Source: Streptococcus vestibularis (GTDB taxonomy: Bacteria > Bacillota > Bacilli > Lactobacillales > Streptococcaceae). Taken from it: 64,000 bases of DNA. Below the pieces are notes generated by a model. It did no database searches. It was not told where the DNA came from and saw only the letters and a program-made list of their open reading frames with translations. Each line of letters starts with the position of its first letter. Positions within the stretch are counted from its first letter, which is position 1. The translations under genes were made by a program, and so were the position numbers. The stretch lies in NCBI GenBank assembly GCA_010604095.1, contig JAABLG010000007.1, positions 1-64,000 on the forward strand, written 5' to 3'. Below, one piece after another: positions 37,178-47,247 of this stretch.

Positions 37178-38155
37178 TTATTTATTGATGATATCCTCGA
37201 TATTTTTGATGAGAATAGAGTAGGTGCCATCAGGATTTTGAATAAACTCAACACTATCAGCATCCTGATACACATTATTAGGCACAATTAACTCAATTCC
37301 GTTCGATAACGATAATTTTTGATTCTCCAATTTCTTAATTTGACGCGAATGGTCAATATCTGATACCGAGATAGGCTCAGGTATGGCCTCTTTGAGCTCA
37401 TCAACGAAGGTCAAACGAGCTGTCAAATTATTATCAAAGAGCTGGTCTGCCAATTTTTCAGGTGATAACTCTTGATCTTCTTCCAAATTATTGAAAATAG
37501 CAGATTTCATTTTTCCTTGGAAGTTAAAATCATCCTGATTAAAATTCTCGGCAATCTTCTGAGCAGTATCTTCAACCATCTTAATCGATTTTTTGACAGA
37601 TTGTTCAGGCTGGACTTGCAACAGATTTTCAGAGAAATAATTGGCAAAGCTTCCATTATGCTTGATTCGCTTTTCAATCAAATAATACTGCTTACTACTA
37701 CGATTGATTACCAAAGCTTCATCGGGTGTTTGGGCCGCAGAAGGCAAATTATTTTGTGACAACTGAATTGGATGCTGGCTATCTCCCAAAGAATGAATCA
37801 AACTGTCCTTTAAGGCAATGCGCAAGAATGCAAAATACTCTTGTCCTTCTTTGTCAAACTGAATAAAGACCAAATCATTGGTCTTTTGATCTTCAGAAAT
37901 GACAAATTCTTCCTTCCAAAGTTGGGCAATTTTGACAGAACTTTCCATCAAATCATCCCCTAGATAACTGATGAAAACATTTTCTGCTTCGAAATAGCCA
38001 CGTTTAGCCTCATCCGAGAAAACTTTTGACAGTTTCTTTCGGAAATACTCGTCCAAACGTGGTGTTATTTCAAGCGACGCTTCTGCCAATACCAGCTCCG
38101 TATCATTTGGCGAAAACTGATGAATGATAATGCGTTTAATATATAAATCTAACAT
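37178..38155 (-). CDS. Nucleoid-associated protein, YejK/NdpA family
   Basis: A 325-residue cytosolic protein of the 37-kDa nucleoid-associated family. The N-terminus LYIKRIIIHQFSP is conserved, as are the central VFIQFDKEGQEYFAFLRIALK and the C-terminal QNPDGTYSILIKNIEDI. It is acidic and has no membrane segment. It follows glyA by 6 bp and abuts the lysozyme-like gene, so it is probably in the same transcript. Its role in Gram-positive bacteria is poorly known. Confidence 0.8.
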   Translation of the reverse strand: MLDLYIKRIIIHQFSPNDTELVLAEASLEITPRLDEYFRKKLSKVFSDEAKRGYFEAENVFISYLGDDLMESSVKIAQLWKEEFVISEDQKTNDLVFIQFDKEGQEYFAFLRIALKDSLIHSLGDSQHPIQLSQNNLPSAAQTPDEALVINRSSKQYYLIEKRIKHNGSFANYFSENLLQVQPEQSVKKSIKMVEDTAQKIAENFNQDDFNFQGKMKSAIFNNLEEDQELSPEKLADQLFDNNLTARLTFVDELKEAIPEPISVSDIDHSRQIKKLENQKLSLSNGIELIVPNNVYQDADSVEFIQNPDGTYSILIKNIEDIINK

Positions 38156-38161
38156 AATCCC

Positions 38162-39412
38162 TTAATAAAGTGGAAAGGCATCTGTGAGTGTTTTGACTTC
38201 CCCACGAATGTGTTCCAAAACTTCTGGTTTGTCGTGATTTTCCAAAGCTTGGATCATCAACTCAGCAATCTTACGGCTCTCAGCTTCACCCATACCACGA
38301 CTTGTAATAGCTGGGCTACCTACACGAATACCAGATGTTTTGAATGGTGACAATTGTTCATAAGGAATACCATTTTTGTTCAAGGTAATATTCACTTCTT
38401 CAAGAACATTTTGAGCAACCTTACCATTTTCAACAACCTTAGTCACATCGACCAAGAAGAGATGATTATTTGTTCCGCCTGAAATGACACGGAAGTCTGG
38501 ATGTTGATTGAAAACATCTGCCATAGCTGCGGCGTTCTTGATGACATTTTCACCGTATTCCTTAAAGGCAGGATCAAGTGCTTCTTTAAGGGCAACAGCC
38601 TTAGCTGCAATAACGTGTTCCAAAGGACCACCTTGCAAACCAGGAAAGACGGCAGAATTGATTTTCTTAGCAATGTCTTCATCATTAGTCAAGATCAATC
38701 CACCACGAGGACCACGGAGAGTCTTGTGAGTTGTTGTGGTTGTCACATGTGCGTAAGGTACTGGACTTGGATGATGGCCTGATGCCACAAGACCAGCAAT
38801 ATGAGCCATATCTACCATGAGATAAGCACCTACTGCATCAGCGATTTCACGGAATTTAGCAAAATCAATGATACGTGAGTAAGCTGAAGCCCCCGCAACG
38901 ATGAGTTTTGGTTTTACTTCTTTTGCTTGAGCAAGGATAGCATCATAATCAAGAAGTTCAGTTTCCTTATCAACATTGTAAGCAACGAAGTGATAAGTCT
39001 TACCAGAGAAGCTAACTGGCGCACCATGTGTCAGGTGACCACCTGCTGACAAATCCATCCCCATCACAGTGTCACCTGGTTGAATCAAAGACATGTAAAC
39101 AGCAGCATTGGCCTGACTACCTGAGTGAGGTTGTACATTGGCAAATTTTGCTCCAAAAAGTTTCTTAGCACGTTCAATAGCAAGGGTTTCAACCACATCA
39201 ATAACGTCTGTACCACCGTAGTAACGCTTACCAGGATAGCCTTCAGCGTATTTGTTAGTCAAAAGTGTTCCTTGAGCCGCCATAACAGCCTTAGAAACGA
39301 CATTTTCAGAAGCAATCAATTCAATATTGTTCTGCTGGCGTTCTTCTTCTTTGGCAACGGCTTCCCAAAGTTCAGGGTCAAATGCTTTGTAATCTTCTTT
39401 GTCAAAAATCAT
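38162..39412 (-). CDS. glyA: Serine hydroxymethyltransferase
   Basis: A 416-residue PLP enzyme turning serine and THF into glycine and methylene-THF, the substrate of MetF. The PLP lysine lies in [14 protein letters not shown] (about residue 226), with [13 protein letters not shown] near residue 54 and HSGSQAN near 96. TAGGAGAT precedes the ATG. It follows tsaC by 95 bp of non-coding sequence that holds a GGGT...ACCC hairpin but no clear promoter. Confidence 0.97.
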   Translation of the reverse strand: MIFDKEDYKAFDPELWEAVAKEEERQQNNIELIASENVVSKAVMAAQGTLLTNKYAEGYPGKRYYGGTDVIDVVETLAIERAKKLFGAKFANVQPHSGSQANAAVYMSLIQPGDTVMGMDLSAGGHLTHGAPVSFSGKTYHFVAYNVDKETELLDYDAILAQAKEVKPKLIVAGASAYSRIIDFAKFREIADAVGAYLMVDMAHIAGLVASGHHPSPVPYAHVTTTTTHKTLRGPRGGLILTNDEDIAKKINSAVFPGLQGGPLEHVIAAKAVALKEALDPAFKEYGENVIKNAAAMADVFNQHPDFRVISGGTNNHLFLVDVTKVVENGKVAQNVLEEVNITLNKNGIPYEQLSPFKTSGIRVGSPAITSRGMGEAESRKIAELMIQALENHDKPEVLEHIRGEVKTLTDAFPLY

Positions 39413-39507
39413 TGAGATCTCCTATTTATTGGTCTAATGGGTTTTTCTTAACTCACCCATACACAACTGAAAGTTTTCTCACACTTTCCCGGGTCACTGT
39501 TAGTCAT

Positions 39508-40113
39508 TTATTCTATGGTCAACTCTGGTAGAGCTGCCAATAGGTCATCTTTTGTAATCTTTCCCTGTCTAAGTATTCTAGCTGGAGTATCAGACAGGTC
39601 CAAAATCGTCGAATCTAGGCCCAACAGGGCATCATCATCTTGATAGCCTGTCACCTGAAAATCAAACTGCGCTCTGATATGGTCAAAATAACGGCCACTT
39701 GCCATTCCCGACTTGTTAGCTGATGGACCAATCAGAGGTCCTTCAGCTTGAATCAATTCTCTAGTCACAGGATGGTTTGGCAAGCGAAAGCCAACCGTCG
39801 CCAAACCCGAATTAATCCACTTAGGTACTTGGCCATTAGCTTTTAAAATGATGGTCAAAGGTCCAGGCAAAAAAGCATCGTAAAGTTTTTTGAGATAGTC
39901 AGGTTGCTCTTTTGAATAGGTCAAGATATCTTCATAAGAAGCGACATTCAAATTCATAGCCTTATCCCTAGGACGATTCTTTAGCTCATAGACATGATTG
40001 ACCGCATTCTCGTCCAAAGCTCTAGCAAAAAGACCATAAACCGTCTCTGTGGGAAGGACGACCGCCCCTCCATTTGCCAAGATTGCTTTTAAATCCGTGT
40101 TAGTTTCCATCAT
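39508..40113 (-). CDS. tsaC: Threonylcarbamoyl-AMP synthase (Sua5/YciO/YrdC)
   Basis: A 201-residue protein making threonylcarbamoyl-AMP from threonine, bicarbonate and ATP, the first step of t6A37 in ANN-decoding tRNAs. Signatures are LPTETVYGLFARA (about 21-33), KNRPRDKAMNLN (about 46-57) and GPSANKSGMASG (about 128-139). It is the short form without the Sua5 domain. It overlaps prmC by 14 bp; either of two adjacent ATGs may be used. Confidence 0.9.
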   Translation of the reverse strand: MMETNTDLKAILANGGAVVLPTETVYGLFARALDENAVNHVYELKNRPRDKAMNLNVASYEDILTYSKEQPDYLKKLYDAFLPGPLTIILKANGQVPKWINSGLATVGFRLPNHPVTRELIQAEGPLIGPSANKSGMASGRYFDHIRAQFDFQVTGYQDDDALLGLDSTILDLSDTPARILRQGKITKDDLLAALPELTIE

Positions 40114-40933
40114 CCATCACAACCATTCTATCCTGCCCAAATTGGTCCTTAAGGACACGCACACACTTATCTGGAAAATGTAGAGACAAGAGTTTCTTCA
40201 AATCACTGCCCTGCTTATAGCCAATCTCAAAATAGAGTTTTCCTTGAGGACTTAGATGCTTAGCAGCCCTCTCAATAATCTGTCTATAAATGGCAAGGCC
40301 ATCTTCATCAGCAAACAAAGCCATCTTGGGCTCACTAGCCAAGACATTTAAACCAACTTCGTTCTTATCATTTTCAGAAATATAGGGAGGATTTGACACA
40401 ATGATATCAAAACTACCAGAAATATTTTCAAAAACATCCGATTGAATAAAACTGATGTCTACTTGGTTGAGCTTGGCATTTTCTCTAGCAAGTTCTAAAG
40501 CATCCACAGACAAGTCACTGGCCGTCACTTGCCAAAGAGGACAACTCTCTTTCAGAGACACTGCAATAGCACCACTCCCAGTTCCAATATCAAGAACCTT
40601 AAGCTCTGTCTTTGGGTTTTCCGCCAAAATTAGCTCCACTAATTCCTCAGTTTCAGGACGAGGAATCAAAACACGCTCATCAACTTGAAAACGTAAGCCA
40701 TGAAAATCTTCAAAACCTAGGATATACTGAGCAGGTTTATGCGCTTTTAGTTGATTAAAGATACTAGAAAGAAGCTTTTCGTCTTCCTCTGAAACTTCTT
40801 GTCGTAGATGAAGAACAAATTGCGTCAAATCCCAATGTTTCAAACCACGATAGACAAAGGACAGAGCCTCTGGCTCTTCTCCAACAGCCCCAAGTTCCTT
40901 CTCATAGCCTGCTAAGGCATCTGCCAGAATCAT
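40100..40933 (-). CDS. prmC: Release factor glutamine methyltransferase
   Basis: A 277-residue SAM-dependent enzyme methylating the Gln of the GGQ motif of release factors. Motif [15 protein letters not shown] (about 112-125) and the catalytic NPPY in SNPPYIS (about 180-186) are intact, as is RPETEELVE. It overlaps prfA, its substrate gene, by 4 bp, the usual pairing. Confidence 0.95.
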   Translation of the reverse strand: MILADALAGYEKELGAVGEEPEALSFVYRGLKHWDLTQFVLHLRQEVSEEDEKLLSSIFNQLKAHKPAQYILGFEDFHGLRFQVDERVLIPRPETEELVELILAENPKTELKVLDIGTGSGAIAVSLKESCPLWQVTASDLSVDALELARENAKLNQVDISFIQSDVFENISGSFDIIVSNPPYISENDKNEVGLNVLASEPKMALFADEDGLAIYRQIIERAAKHLSPQGKLYFEIGYKQGSDLKKLLSLHFPDKCVRVLKDQFGQDRMVVMDDGN

Positions 40934-42009
40934 TTGTTAAGTTCTTCCAATTTTTGTGTTTGATCGTAAAGAACCAAAGCATCAACAACTTCATCTAGTT
41001 TACCAGCTAAAATCGTATCTAGTTTTTGAAGGGTCAAACCAATACGGTGATCCGTCACACGATTTTGTGGGAAGTTGTACGTACGGATACGCTCTGAACG
41101 ATCCCCTGTACCAACAGTCGATTTACGTTCAGCATCTTGTTCATCTTGAGCAATCTGTGCGAAGTGGTCAGCCACACGGGCACGAATAATCTTCATGGCT
41201 TTATCACGGTTTTTCTGTTGCGTACGTTCTTCTTGCATTTCAACCTTAATGCCAGTTGGAATATGGACCATACGAACGGCAGTCGCAACCTTATTGACGT
41301 TCTGACCACCAGCACCAGAAGCGTGATAGATATCAACACGAAGGTCTTTAGGATCAATTTCATAATCCACTTCTTCAACTTCTGGCATGACCAAGACAGT
41401 TGCCGTTGAAGTATGGACACGTCCTTGGCTCTCAGTCACAGGGACACGTTGTACACGGTGCGCTCCCGATTCATATTTGAGTTTAGAGTAGACTGATTGT
41501 CCTGAAACCATGGCAACCACTTCTTTGATACCTCCGACACCATTATATGATGCTTCCATGACCTCAAAGCGCCAACCTTGTGTTTCAGCGTATTTTTGGT
41601 ACATATTTAAGAGGTCTCCCGCAAACAAAGCTGCTTCATCACCACCTGCAGCCCCACGGATTTCAAGGATGATATTCTTGTCATCATTAGGGTCTTTTGG
41701 CAAGAGAAGAATTTTCAAACGTTCTTCGTACTCCTCTTTAGCGGCTTTGGATTCTTTGAGTTCTTCCTTAGCCATTTCTTCCAAGTCAGGATCACCGCTT
41801 GCTTCCTTAATCATCTCCTCAGCATCTGTGATGTTTTGGATAACTTGCTTGTATTCACGGTAAACTGTTACAGTTTCACGGGTATTAGCCTCCTCACGAG
41901 ACAATTCCATAAAACGCTTAGTATCCGAAACAACCTCAGGGTCACTAAGTAGCTCTCCTAATTCCTCGTAACGGTCTTCAACCGCCTGCAACTGATCATA
42001 AATGTTCAT
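40930..42009 (-). CDS. prfA: Peptide chain release factor 1
   Basis: A 359-residue factor releasing peptides at UAA and UAG. The GGQ loop lies in [12 protein letters not shown] (about 229-240), and the codon-recognition PxT motif is [10 protein letters not shown] (about 185-194). No frameshift is present. It is coupled to prmC downstream and follows tdk by 37 bp. Confidence 0.97.
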   Translation of the reverse strand: MNIYDQLQAVEDRYEELGELLSDPEVVSDTKRFMELSREEANTRETVTVYREYKQVIQNITDAEEMIKEASGDPDLEEMAKEELKESKAAKEEYEERLKILLLPKDPNDDKNIILEIRGAAGGDEAALFAGDLLNMYQKYAETQGWRFEVMEASYNGVGGIKEVVAMVSGQSVYSKLKYESGAHRVQRVPVTESQGRVHTSTATVLVMPEVEEVDYEIDPKDLRVDIYHASGAGGQNVNKVATAVRMVHIPTGIKVEMQEERTQQKNRDKAMKIIRARVADHFAQIAQDEQDAERKSTVGTGDRSERIRTYNFPQNRVTDHRIGLTLQKLDTILAGKLDEVVDALVLYDQTQKLEELNK

Positions 42010-42046
42010 TTGTTACTGTTACTCCTTGTATAACTGATAATCGTTT

Positions 42047-42643
42047 TTAATCCTCTTTCAAAGGAACTATTTTCTTGCGAGGTGGGTTAAACCAGTGCTT
42101 TCGACAAACGGAAATATAACTCTCATGACCTCCAATTTGAACCTGTGCCCCTTCATAAACTGGCTCTCCATTTTCCATGCGTAGAACCATAGTTGCCTTC
42201 CTAGAGCAGTAATGACAGATGGTTTTTATTTCATCAATCTTGTCAGATAAAAGCAAGAGATACTTTGATCCCTCAAACAGGTTGTTTTGAAAATCATTTT
42301 TTAAGCCAAATGCCATTATGGGAATATCCAATTCGTCAACAATACGTGCCAAATCGTAGACATTTGCCCGAGTCAGAAATTGAGCCTCATCAATCAAAAC
42401 ACAATAAGGACTAGGATTCATAGCAGCAATGTATCCAAAAATATCCGTGTCATTACCAATTGGATAAGCCTTACGTTTCATACCTATTCGGCTAGAAATA
42501 TAACCTACACCATCTCGATTATCCAGACGACTGGTCATAAGCACAACTGGTTTTCCCTGTTCTTCATAATTATGGGCCACCTTGAGAATTTCAATAGATT
42601 TTCCCGAATTCATGGTGCCGTAGCGAAAATAAAGCTGTGCCAA
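42047..42643 (-). CDS. tdk: Thymidine kinase
   Basis: A 198-residue type II thymidine kinase. The P-loop [10 protein letters not shown] is followed by DEAQFL; the zinc finger uses CHYC and a Cys in SVCRKHW. I start at the TTG at 42643 (MAQLYFRYG) since GAGGAG lies 6 bp upstream; the open frame extends further but without likeness. It heads the tdk-prfA-prmC-tsaC-glyA group and receives thymidine from salvage. Confidence 0.94.
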   Translation of the reverse strand: MAQLYFRYGTMNSGKSIEILKVAHNYEEQGKPVVLMTSRLDNRDGVGYISSRIGMKRKAYPIGNDTDIFGYIAAMNPSPYCVLIDEAQFLTRANVYDLARIVDELDIPIMAFGLKNDFQNNLFEGSKYLLLLSDKIDEIKTICHYCSRKATMVLRMENGEPVYEGAQVQIGGHESYISVCRKHWFNPPRKKIVPLKED

Positions 42644-42674
42644 ACCAGACTCCTCTAAAATATATTTTGTACTT

Positions 42675-42683
42675 ATTTTATCA
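42675..42683 (-). promoter_or_regulatory. Extended -10 of the tdk operon
   Basis: TGATAAAAT on the minus strand, 31 bp ahead of the TTG start. No consensus -35 is seen. Confidence 0.5.
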
Positions 42684-42859
42684 TAATTCGAGACGCAAAA
42701 GGGCCTGATACTGAACAATTTTTGAAAAAATTCACATTGTCTTCTTATTCTTGACTCAAATAAGAAAATCAGTACCAACCTTTTTAACAGAGCACTTAGT
42801 CATTCTGTTTGAGCTACACTCGTTTAGCTCTTACATCTACTTTATCTTAACCTTATTTC

Positions 42860-43870
42860 TTATGAATAAGCCTGAGTCAATTTTTCAAGAAGTTCTTTTT
42901 TCTCTTCATCACTAGCAAAGGAAGCCTCAATCGCTGTCTTATTGTGAACAAAGAAATCTTGAACAGAAGTGTTAAAATGCTTGTGATAGAGTTCGTATTC
43001 TTTGGTTAGGTTTGTATCAGAAACGGTACGATTGTCCGTATTAATCGTAATGTTTGCCCCCGCTGCTTTCATTTTTAGGTAAGGGAAATCAGCAACAGTA
43101 ACAGCAGCCTTGGTCTGGAGATTACTTGTCAGACACAATTCACCTGTGACACCATTTTTTACAAATTCTTCCAAAAGTTCAGGCTCTTGAGCAAGGATAG
43201 TCGCATGTCCATTACGCTTAATTCCCATTGCAATAGACTGAGCTAGAAAGGCTGGGCAGCCACATTCACCTGCGTGGAAAGTCATAGGACGGTCGTAAGT
43301 CTGAACTTGTTCAATCAAAGATTCAATAGCCTTTGGTCCATAATGATGCTCATCACCAGCAAAATCAAAGCCAACAAAATCAGTCTCTTCAACCTTATTG
43401 GCTTCATTAAGGATACGAGAAGTCAAATCTTGGTCTGATTGACGCATTCCACAAACCAAGGCCTTAGCCACAATACCGAATTCGTCCTGAGCTTGACGTA
43501 ACCCTTGACAAACAGCTTGGATAGTTTCAACGACAGTCAGCCCCTTATCCATAGACAATTCAGGTGCAAAACGCACTTCAATATAGATGACATTCTCAAG
43601 AGCAGCCTGCTTAGCCACATCATAGGCAGCAAGGGTTAAAGCTTCCTTAGTCTGTAACAGTGGGCGAATGTAATCGAAAGCCTCCAAATAATCCAGAAGA
43701 CTCTCACAGGTATGTGGAGCTGTCACATGGTGTTTGAGCTCTTCGTCATCTTCTGGCAGTTCAATCTGTGCTAATTTAGCAAGATGACGAATGGTCTCTA
43801 TTGACAAAGAACCATCCAAATGGCAGTGCAATTCTGTTTTAGCCAAGTGATGAAAATCGATAGCTGTCAA
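42860..43870 (-). CDS. add: Adenosine deaminase
   Basis: A 336-residue zinc enzyme converting adenosine to inosine. The metal motif HCHLDGSL lies near the N-terminus, FHAGE carries the catalytic Glu region, and NTDNRTVS the late Asp. I prefer the TTG at 43870 with GGGAG upstream; an in-frame ATG at 43906 has no ribosome site. It is a single-gene unit between tdk and the divergent GST-like gene. It adds purine salvage to the pyrimidine route at the window start. Confidence 0.92.
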   Translation of the reverse strand: MTAIDFHHLAKTELHCHLDGSLSIETIRHLAKLAQIELPEDDEELKHHVTAPHTCESLLDYLEAFDYIRPLLQTKEALTLAAYDVAKQAALENVIYIEVRFAPELSMDKGLTVVETIQAVCQGLRQAQDEFGIVAKALVCGMRQSDQDLTSRILNEANKVEETDFVGFDFAGDEHHYGPKAIESLIEQVQTYDRPMTFHAGECGCPAFLAQSIAMGIKRNGHATILAQEPELLEEFVKNGVTGELCLTSNLQTKAAVTVADFPYLKMKAAGANITINTDNRTVSDTNLTKEYELYHKHFNTSVQDFFVHNKTAIEASFASDEEKKELLEKLTQAYS

Positions 43871-43983
43871 TTTTTTTCTCTCCCAATCTTTGTTTTTGTT
43901 AATCAAATAAAATTAATTTTTACTATATTATCATTCCATAGAAAAAAGTCAAGATGCTAGAGCTAATGAGACGTAGCAGATTC

Positions 43984-44012
43984 TTGAAATGCCACTAGCA
44001 TTTTGTTAGGAT
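43984..44012 (+). promoter_or_regulatory. Promoter of the GST-like gene
   Basis: TTGAAA (43984-43989), 17 bp, TAGGAT (44007-44012) with an upstream TG, 30 bp ahead of the ATG. Confidence 0.7.
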
Positions 44013-44042
44013 GTAACTATCAAGAATACAAGGAGAATTATC

Positions 44043-44831
44043 ATGTCTGACTATATTTTACCCGAAGTTTGGGAAAATCCAGCTGCTATGGGAGGAGCCT
44101 GGGGTGGTATTAACCAACCGACTGCTGGTGCTCGTTTTGAACAAACCTTACCAAAAGGCGATCAACCTTTCCAACTCTATACTCTTCCGACGCCAAACGG
44201 TATCAAGGCAACTATCATGTTAGAAGAACTTAAAGAACTCGGTGTGGCTCAAGCAGGTTATGATGCTTATCGTATTAAGATTGGTGATGGTGACCAGTTT
44301 GGATCAGACTTTGTTGCTGTCAATCCAAATTCAAAGATTCCTGCCATGATGGATTATTCCGAAGACCAACCCGTTCGTGTCTTTGAATCAGCTAACATCC
44401 TCCTTTACTTGGCTGAAAAGTTTGGAAAACTTATTCCAACTGATCACGCTAAACGTACTGAAGTTCTCAACTGGCTCTTTTGGCAAACAGGCGCTGCACC
44501 TTTCCTAGGCGGTGGTTTTGGTCACTTCTTCCATTACGCTCCTGAAAAAATCAAATACGCCATCAACCGTTTTGCTATGGAAGCCAAACGTCAACTTGAC
44601 TTGCTTGATAAAGAACTTGCAACCAAACCTTATATCGCTGGGGATGAGTATACTATCGCTGATATCGCAATCTGGTCTTGGTATGGCCGACTTGCTCAGG
44701 ATAAGATTTGGGACAAGGCTGGTATCTTCCTTAACGTTAAAGAATACAAGCATCTTCAAGCTTGGGCTGACAAGATCAGCAACCGTCCAGCTGTTCAGCG
44801 TGGACTTGAAGTTGATTATAAAGAGATTTAA
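44043..44831 (+). CDS. Glutathione S-transferase-like disulfide oxidoreductase (YghU type)
   Basis: A 262-residue cytosolic protein. Residues about 45-130 form a thioredoxin-like domain (FQLYTLPTPNGIKATIMLEEL, split by the strand, and SANILLYLAEKFGKLIP with the glutathione-binding Ser); about 140-260 form the helical C-domain (YIAGDEYTIADIAIWSW). The N-terminal WGGINQPTAGARFE is typical of YghU, which reduces disulfides with glutathione. CAAGGAG precedes the ATG. Such proteins make sense only if glutathione is made or imported, for which no gene lies here. Confidence 0.85.
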   Translation: MSDYILPEVWENPAAMGGAWGGINQPTAGARFEQTLPKGDQPFQLYTLPTPNGIKATIMLEELKELGVAQAGYDAYRIKIGDGDQFGSDFVAVNPNSKIPAMMDYSEDQPVRVFESANILLYLAEKFGKLIPTDHAKRTEVLNWLFWQTGAAPFLGGGFGHFFHYAPEKIKYAINRFAMEAKRQLDLLDKELATKPYIAGDEYTIADIAIWSWYGRLAQDKIWDKAGIFLNVKEYKHLQAWADKISNRPAVQRGLEVDYKEI

Positions 44832-44840
44832 TTTTTGTAA

Positions 44841-44866
44841 CGGTTAGTCTAGGCTAATCGTTTTTG
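44841..44866 (+). terminator. Terminator of the GST-like gene
   Basis: CGGTTAG and CTAATCG arms followed by TTTTT, lying just upstream of the next promoter (TGATATAAT, 44877-44885). Confidence 0.75.
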
Positions 44867-44910
44867 CTTCTATTCATGATATAATAGAAAAAAATCACAA
44901 GGAGATTTTC

Positions 44911-45855
44911 ATGACTGTATTTCAAGCTATTTTAGAAAAAATCAAAGCTTATGACACTATTATTATTCATCGCCACCAACGACCAGACCCTGATGCCATC
45001 GGTAGTCAGGTAGGTTTGAAGGAAATTTTGAAAACAAACTTTCCAGATAAAAAGGTCCTTGCAACGGGTATCAATGAACCGACTCTATCTTGGATTGCTG
45101 AGATGGACGAAGTAGCTGATCAGGATTATGAAAGAGCTCTTGTTATCATTACTGATACCGCCAATACTCCTCGTATTGATGATGACCGATATAGTAAGGG
45201 CGACTTTCTTATCAAAATTGACCACCATCCTAACGATGATGCCTACGGAGACCTCCTCTTAGTTGATACGACTGCTTCAAGTGCCAGCGAAATTGTGACA
45301 GACTGGGCCCTCACTATCGGTTTAGCCCTCTCAGATGCGGCTGCACGTGTTCTCTATAATGGCATAGTTGGCGATACGGGACGCTTCCTCTTCCCATCGA
45401 CAACTGCAAAAACACTTCACATTGCAGCAAAACTACGTGAATACGACTTCGATTTTTCTGCTATGGCACGTCGTATGGACAGTTTTCCCTTCAAAATCGC
45501 TAAATTGCAAGGCTATGTTTTCGATAATCTTGAAGTCGATGAAAATGGGGCAGCTCGAGTCGTCCTAACAAGAAAAGTACTTGATGATTTTAATGTCTCT
45601 GATGCTGAAAGTTCAGCCATTGTTGGCACTCCTGGCCGTATTGACACCGTTCAATCATGGGCTATTTTCGTAGAGCAGCCTGAAGGGCATTACCGTGTGC
45701 GCCTTCGTAGTAAGTCTATTGTCATCAACGAGATTGCTAAGCGTCATGACGGTGGTGGACACCCACTTGCCAGTGGTGCCAATTCCTACAGCTTAGAGGA
45801 AAATGACCAAATCTATCAAGAAATCAAGGATACTGTTGCCCATGCAACTCACTAA
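44911..45855 (+). CDS. pde2: DHH/DHHA1 phosphodiesterase (Pde2/NrnA type)
   Basis: A 314-residue cytosolic phosphoesterase. The DHH domain has HQRPDPDAIGS (about 23-33), a metal Asp in ITDTANTPR and the name-giving IDHHPND (about 108-114); the C-terminal DHHA1 domain ends in HDGGGHPLASGA. In pneumococcus the orthologous Pde2 hydrolyses pApA and c-di-AMP and likewise lies next to the L31 gene; NrnA acts on short RNA. It has an extended -10 and AAGGAG. It overlaps apbE. Confidence 0.88.
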   Translation: MTVFQAILEKIKAYDTIIIHRHQRPDPDAIGSQVGLKEILKTNFPDKKVLATGINEPTLSWIAEMDEVADQDYERALVIITDTANTPRIDDDRYSKGDFLIKIDHHPNDDAYGDLLLVDTTASSASEIVTDWALTIGLALSDAAARVLYNGIVGDTGRFLFPSTTAKTLHIAAKLREYDFDFSAMARRMDSFPFKIAKLQGYVFDNLEVDENGAARVVLTRKVLDDFNVSDAESSAIVGTPGRIDTVQSWAIFVEQPEGHYRVRLRSKSIVINEIAKRHDGGGHPLASGANSYSLEENDQIYQEIKDTVAHATH

Positions 45856-46774
45856 TCGTCGTGTACATCTTATGGGAACTGTTATTGATGTTTCCATCTA
45901 TCATAATCAACCAGAACCCGTACTAGACCAGGTTGAGGCATTGCTTCATCTTTATAATAAGCGATTCTCTGCTAATGACGACAGTTCTGAACTCATGCAA
46001 ATTAATAAGGCTGCCGGTATACACCCTGTAAAAGTTCACTCAGAACTGTTCGAACTGATTTCTCTTGGAAAATGGCATAGTTGCCAAGTTGGAAGCCACC
46101 TTAATATTGCCATTGGTCCTCTCATTCAGACCTGGCGGATTGGCTTTTCTGATGCCAGACTTCCACTTTCTGAAGAAATCGCTCCACTCCTAGATATTAT
46201 TAAACCCAATGCCATTGTCCTATCCGAGGAAAATCAAAGTGTCTTCCTCAAAGAGAAGGGAATGAAAATTGATCTGGGTGCCTTAGCTAAAGGTTATATC
46301 GCAGATCGGATTGCAGACTTTCTCAAAGCTGAAAAAGTAACCAGTGCCTTGATAAATCTAGGAGGCAATGTTCTAACCTTCGGACCAGCTCTCCATAATC
46401 CTGACCATAAATGGCGAATCGGTATTCAAAATCCTAAGGAGACGAGGAACACCAACCTCATGGTGCTTGCTATCAGAGACCAATCTGTCGTCACTTCTGG
46501 AATCTATGAACGTACTTTTGAAATAGACGGTAAGACCTATCATCATATTTTTGATAGTCAAACTGGCTATCCTGTTACTAGCACTCTTGCAAGCCTTACT
46601 ATCATTTCTCCACTTTCAGTTGATGGTGAAATTTGGACAACTCGTTTATTTGGGTCAAGTCTTGAGCATATTTTCCAAGAAGTTAGTGCCCATGAAGACC
46701 TAGAAGCCATTATTATTGATAAAGACAACCACTGCTTTCAAACAAGCGGTGTATACAAGATACGACTTTCCTAA
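45842..46774 (+). CDS. FAD:protein FMN transferase (ApbE family)
   Basis: A 310-residue protein attaching FMN to Thr or Ser of target proteins. Motifs: IDLGALAKGYIADRI (about 142-156), NLGGNV, VTSGIYERTF (about 219-228) and HIFDSQTGYPV (about 237-247). The start at 45842 lies within the end of the DHH gene (14-bp overlap). Unlike most ApbE proteins it lacks a lipoprotein signal, so it should act in the cytosol. No FMN-acceptor protein is recognisable in the window. Confidence 0.88.
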   Translation: MQLTNRRVHLMGTVIDVSIYHNQPEPVLDQVEALLHLYNKRFSANDDSSELMQINKAAGIHPVKVHSELFELISLGKWHSCQVGSHLNIAIGPLIQTWRIGFSDARLPLSEEIAPLLDIIKPNAIVLSEENQSVFLKEKGMKIDLGALAKGYIADRIADFLKAEKVTSALINLGGNVLTFGPALHNPDHKWRIGIQNPKETRNTNLMVLAIRDQSVVTSGIYERTFEIDGKTYHHIFDSQTGYPVTSTLASLTIISPLSVDGEIWTTRLFGSSLEHIFQEVSAHEDLEAIIIDKDNHCFQTSGVYKIRLS

Positions 46775-46791
46775 AAAATAGGGAAAAAGAC

Positions 46792-46820
46792 TTGTCAAGA
46801 AGTTAAGGTTTTGATAAACT
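46792..46820 (+). promoter_or_regulatory. Promoter of rpmE2
   Basis: TTGTCA (46792-46797), 17 bp, TAAACT (46815-46820), 60 bp ahead of the ATG. Confidence 0.65.
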
Positions 46821-46880
46821 AGAATAGTTAAAAAAAACTATGGTGCGAAAAGTACCATGGCAGAAAGGAAACATTTTAAC

Positions 46881-47123
46881 ATGAAAAAAGATATCCATCC
46901 AGATTACCGTCCAGTAGTATTCATGGACACAACTACTGGTTACCAATTCCTTAGCGGTTCAACTAAGTACTCAAACGAAACAGTTGAATTCGAAGGTGAA
47001 ACTTACCCACTTATCCGTGTAGAAATTTCATCAGATTCTCACCCATTCTACACAGGCCGTCAAAAATTCACACAAGCAGACGGACGCGTGGATCGTTTCA
47101 ACAAAAAATACGGTCTCAAATAA
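46881..47123 (+). CDS. rpmE2: 50S ribosomal protein L31 type B
   Basis: An 80-residue ribosomal protein, [22 protein letters not shown] at its start (first 20 residues and on). It has no CXXC zinc ligands, so it is the zinc-independent type B form (C-). AAAGGAAA lies upstream of the ATG at 46881; the longer frame is not supported. It ends in a palindromic terminator. Confidence 0.95.
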   Translation: MKKDIHPDYRPVVFMDTTTGYQFLSGSTKYSNETVEFEGETYPLIRVEISSDSHPFYTGRQKFTQADGRVDRFNKKYGLK

Positions 47124-47142
47124 GCAACATCTTGTTGTTAAG

Positions 47143-47167
47143 CCATTCCAATTGGAATGGTTTTTTT
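47143..47167 (+). terminator. rpmE2 terminator
   Basis: CCATTCCAATTGGAATGG, a perfect 18-bp palindrome, followed by T7. Confidence 0.85.
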
Positions 47168-47206
47168 GTATTCTCTTGGCTATAATCTCTCCTAACCCCC
47201 TCCTTT

Positions 47207-47237
47207 AAAATAAAAAACAGCTTCCGTATGGAAACCG
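47207..47237 (-). terminator. Terminator of the Nramp-like gene
   Basis: On the minus strand CGGTTTCC-ATAC-GGAAGCTG with two G-U pairs, followed by TTTTTTATTTT. Confidence 0.75.
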
Positions 47238-47247
47238 TTTAATCCTA

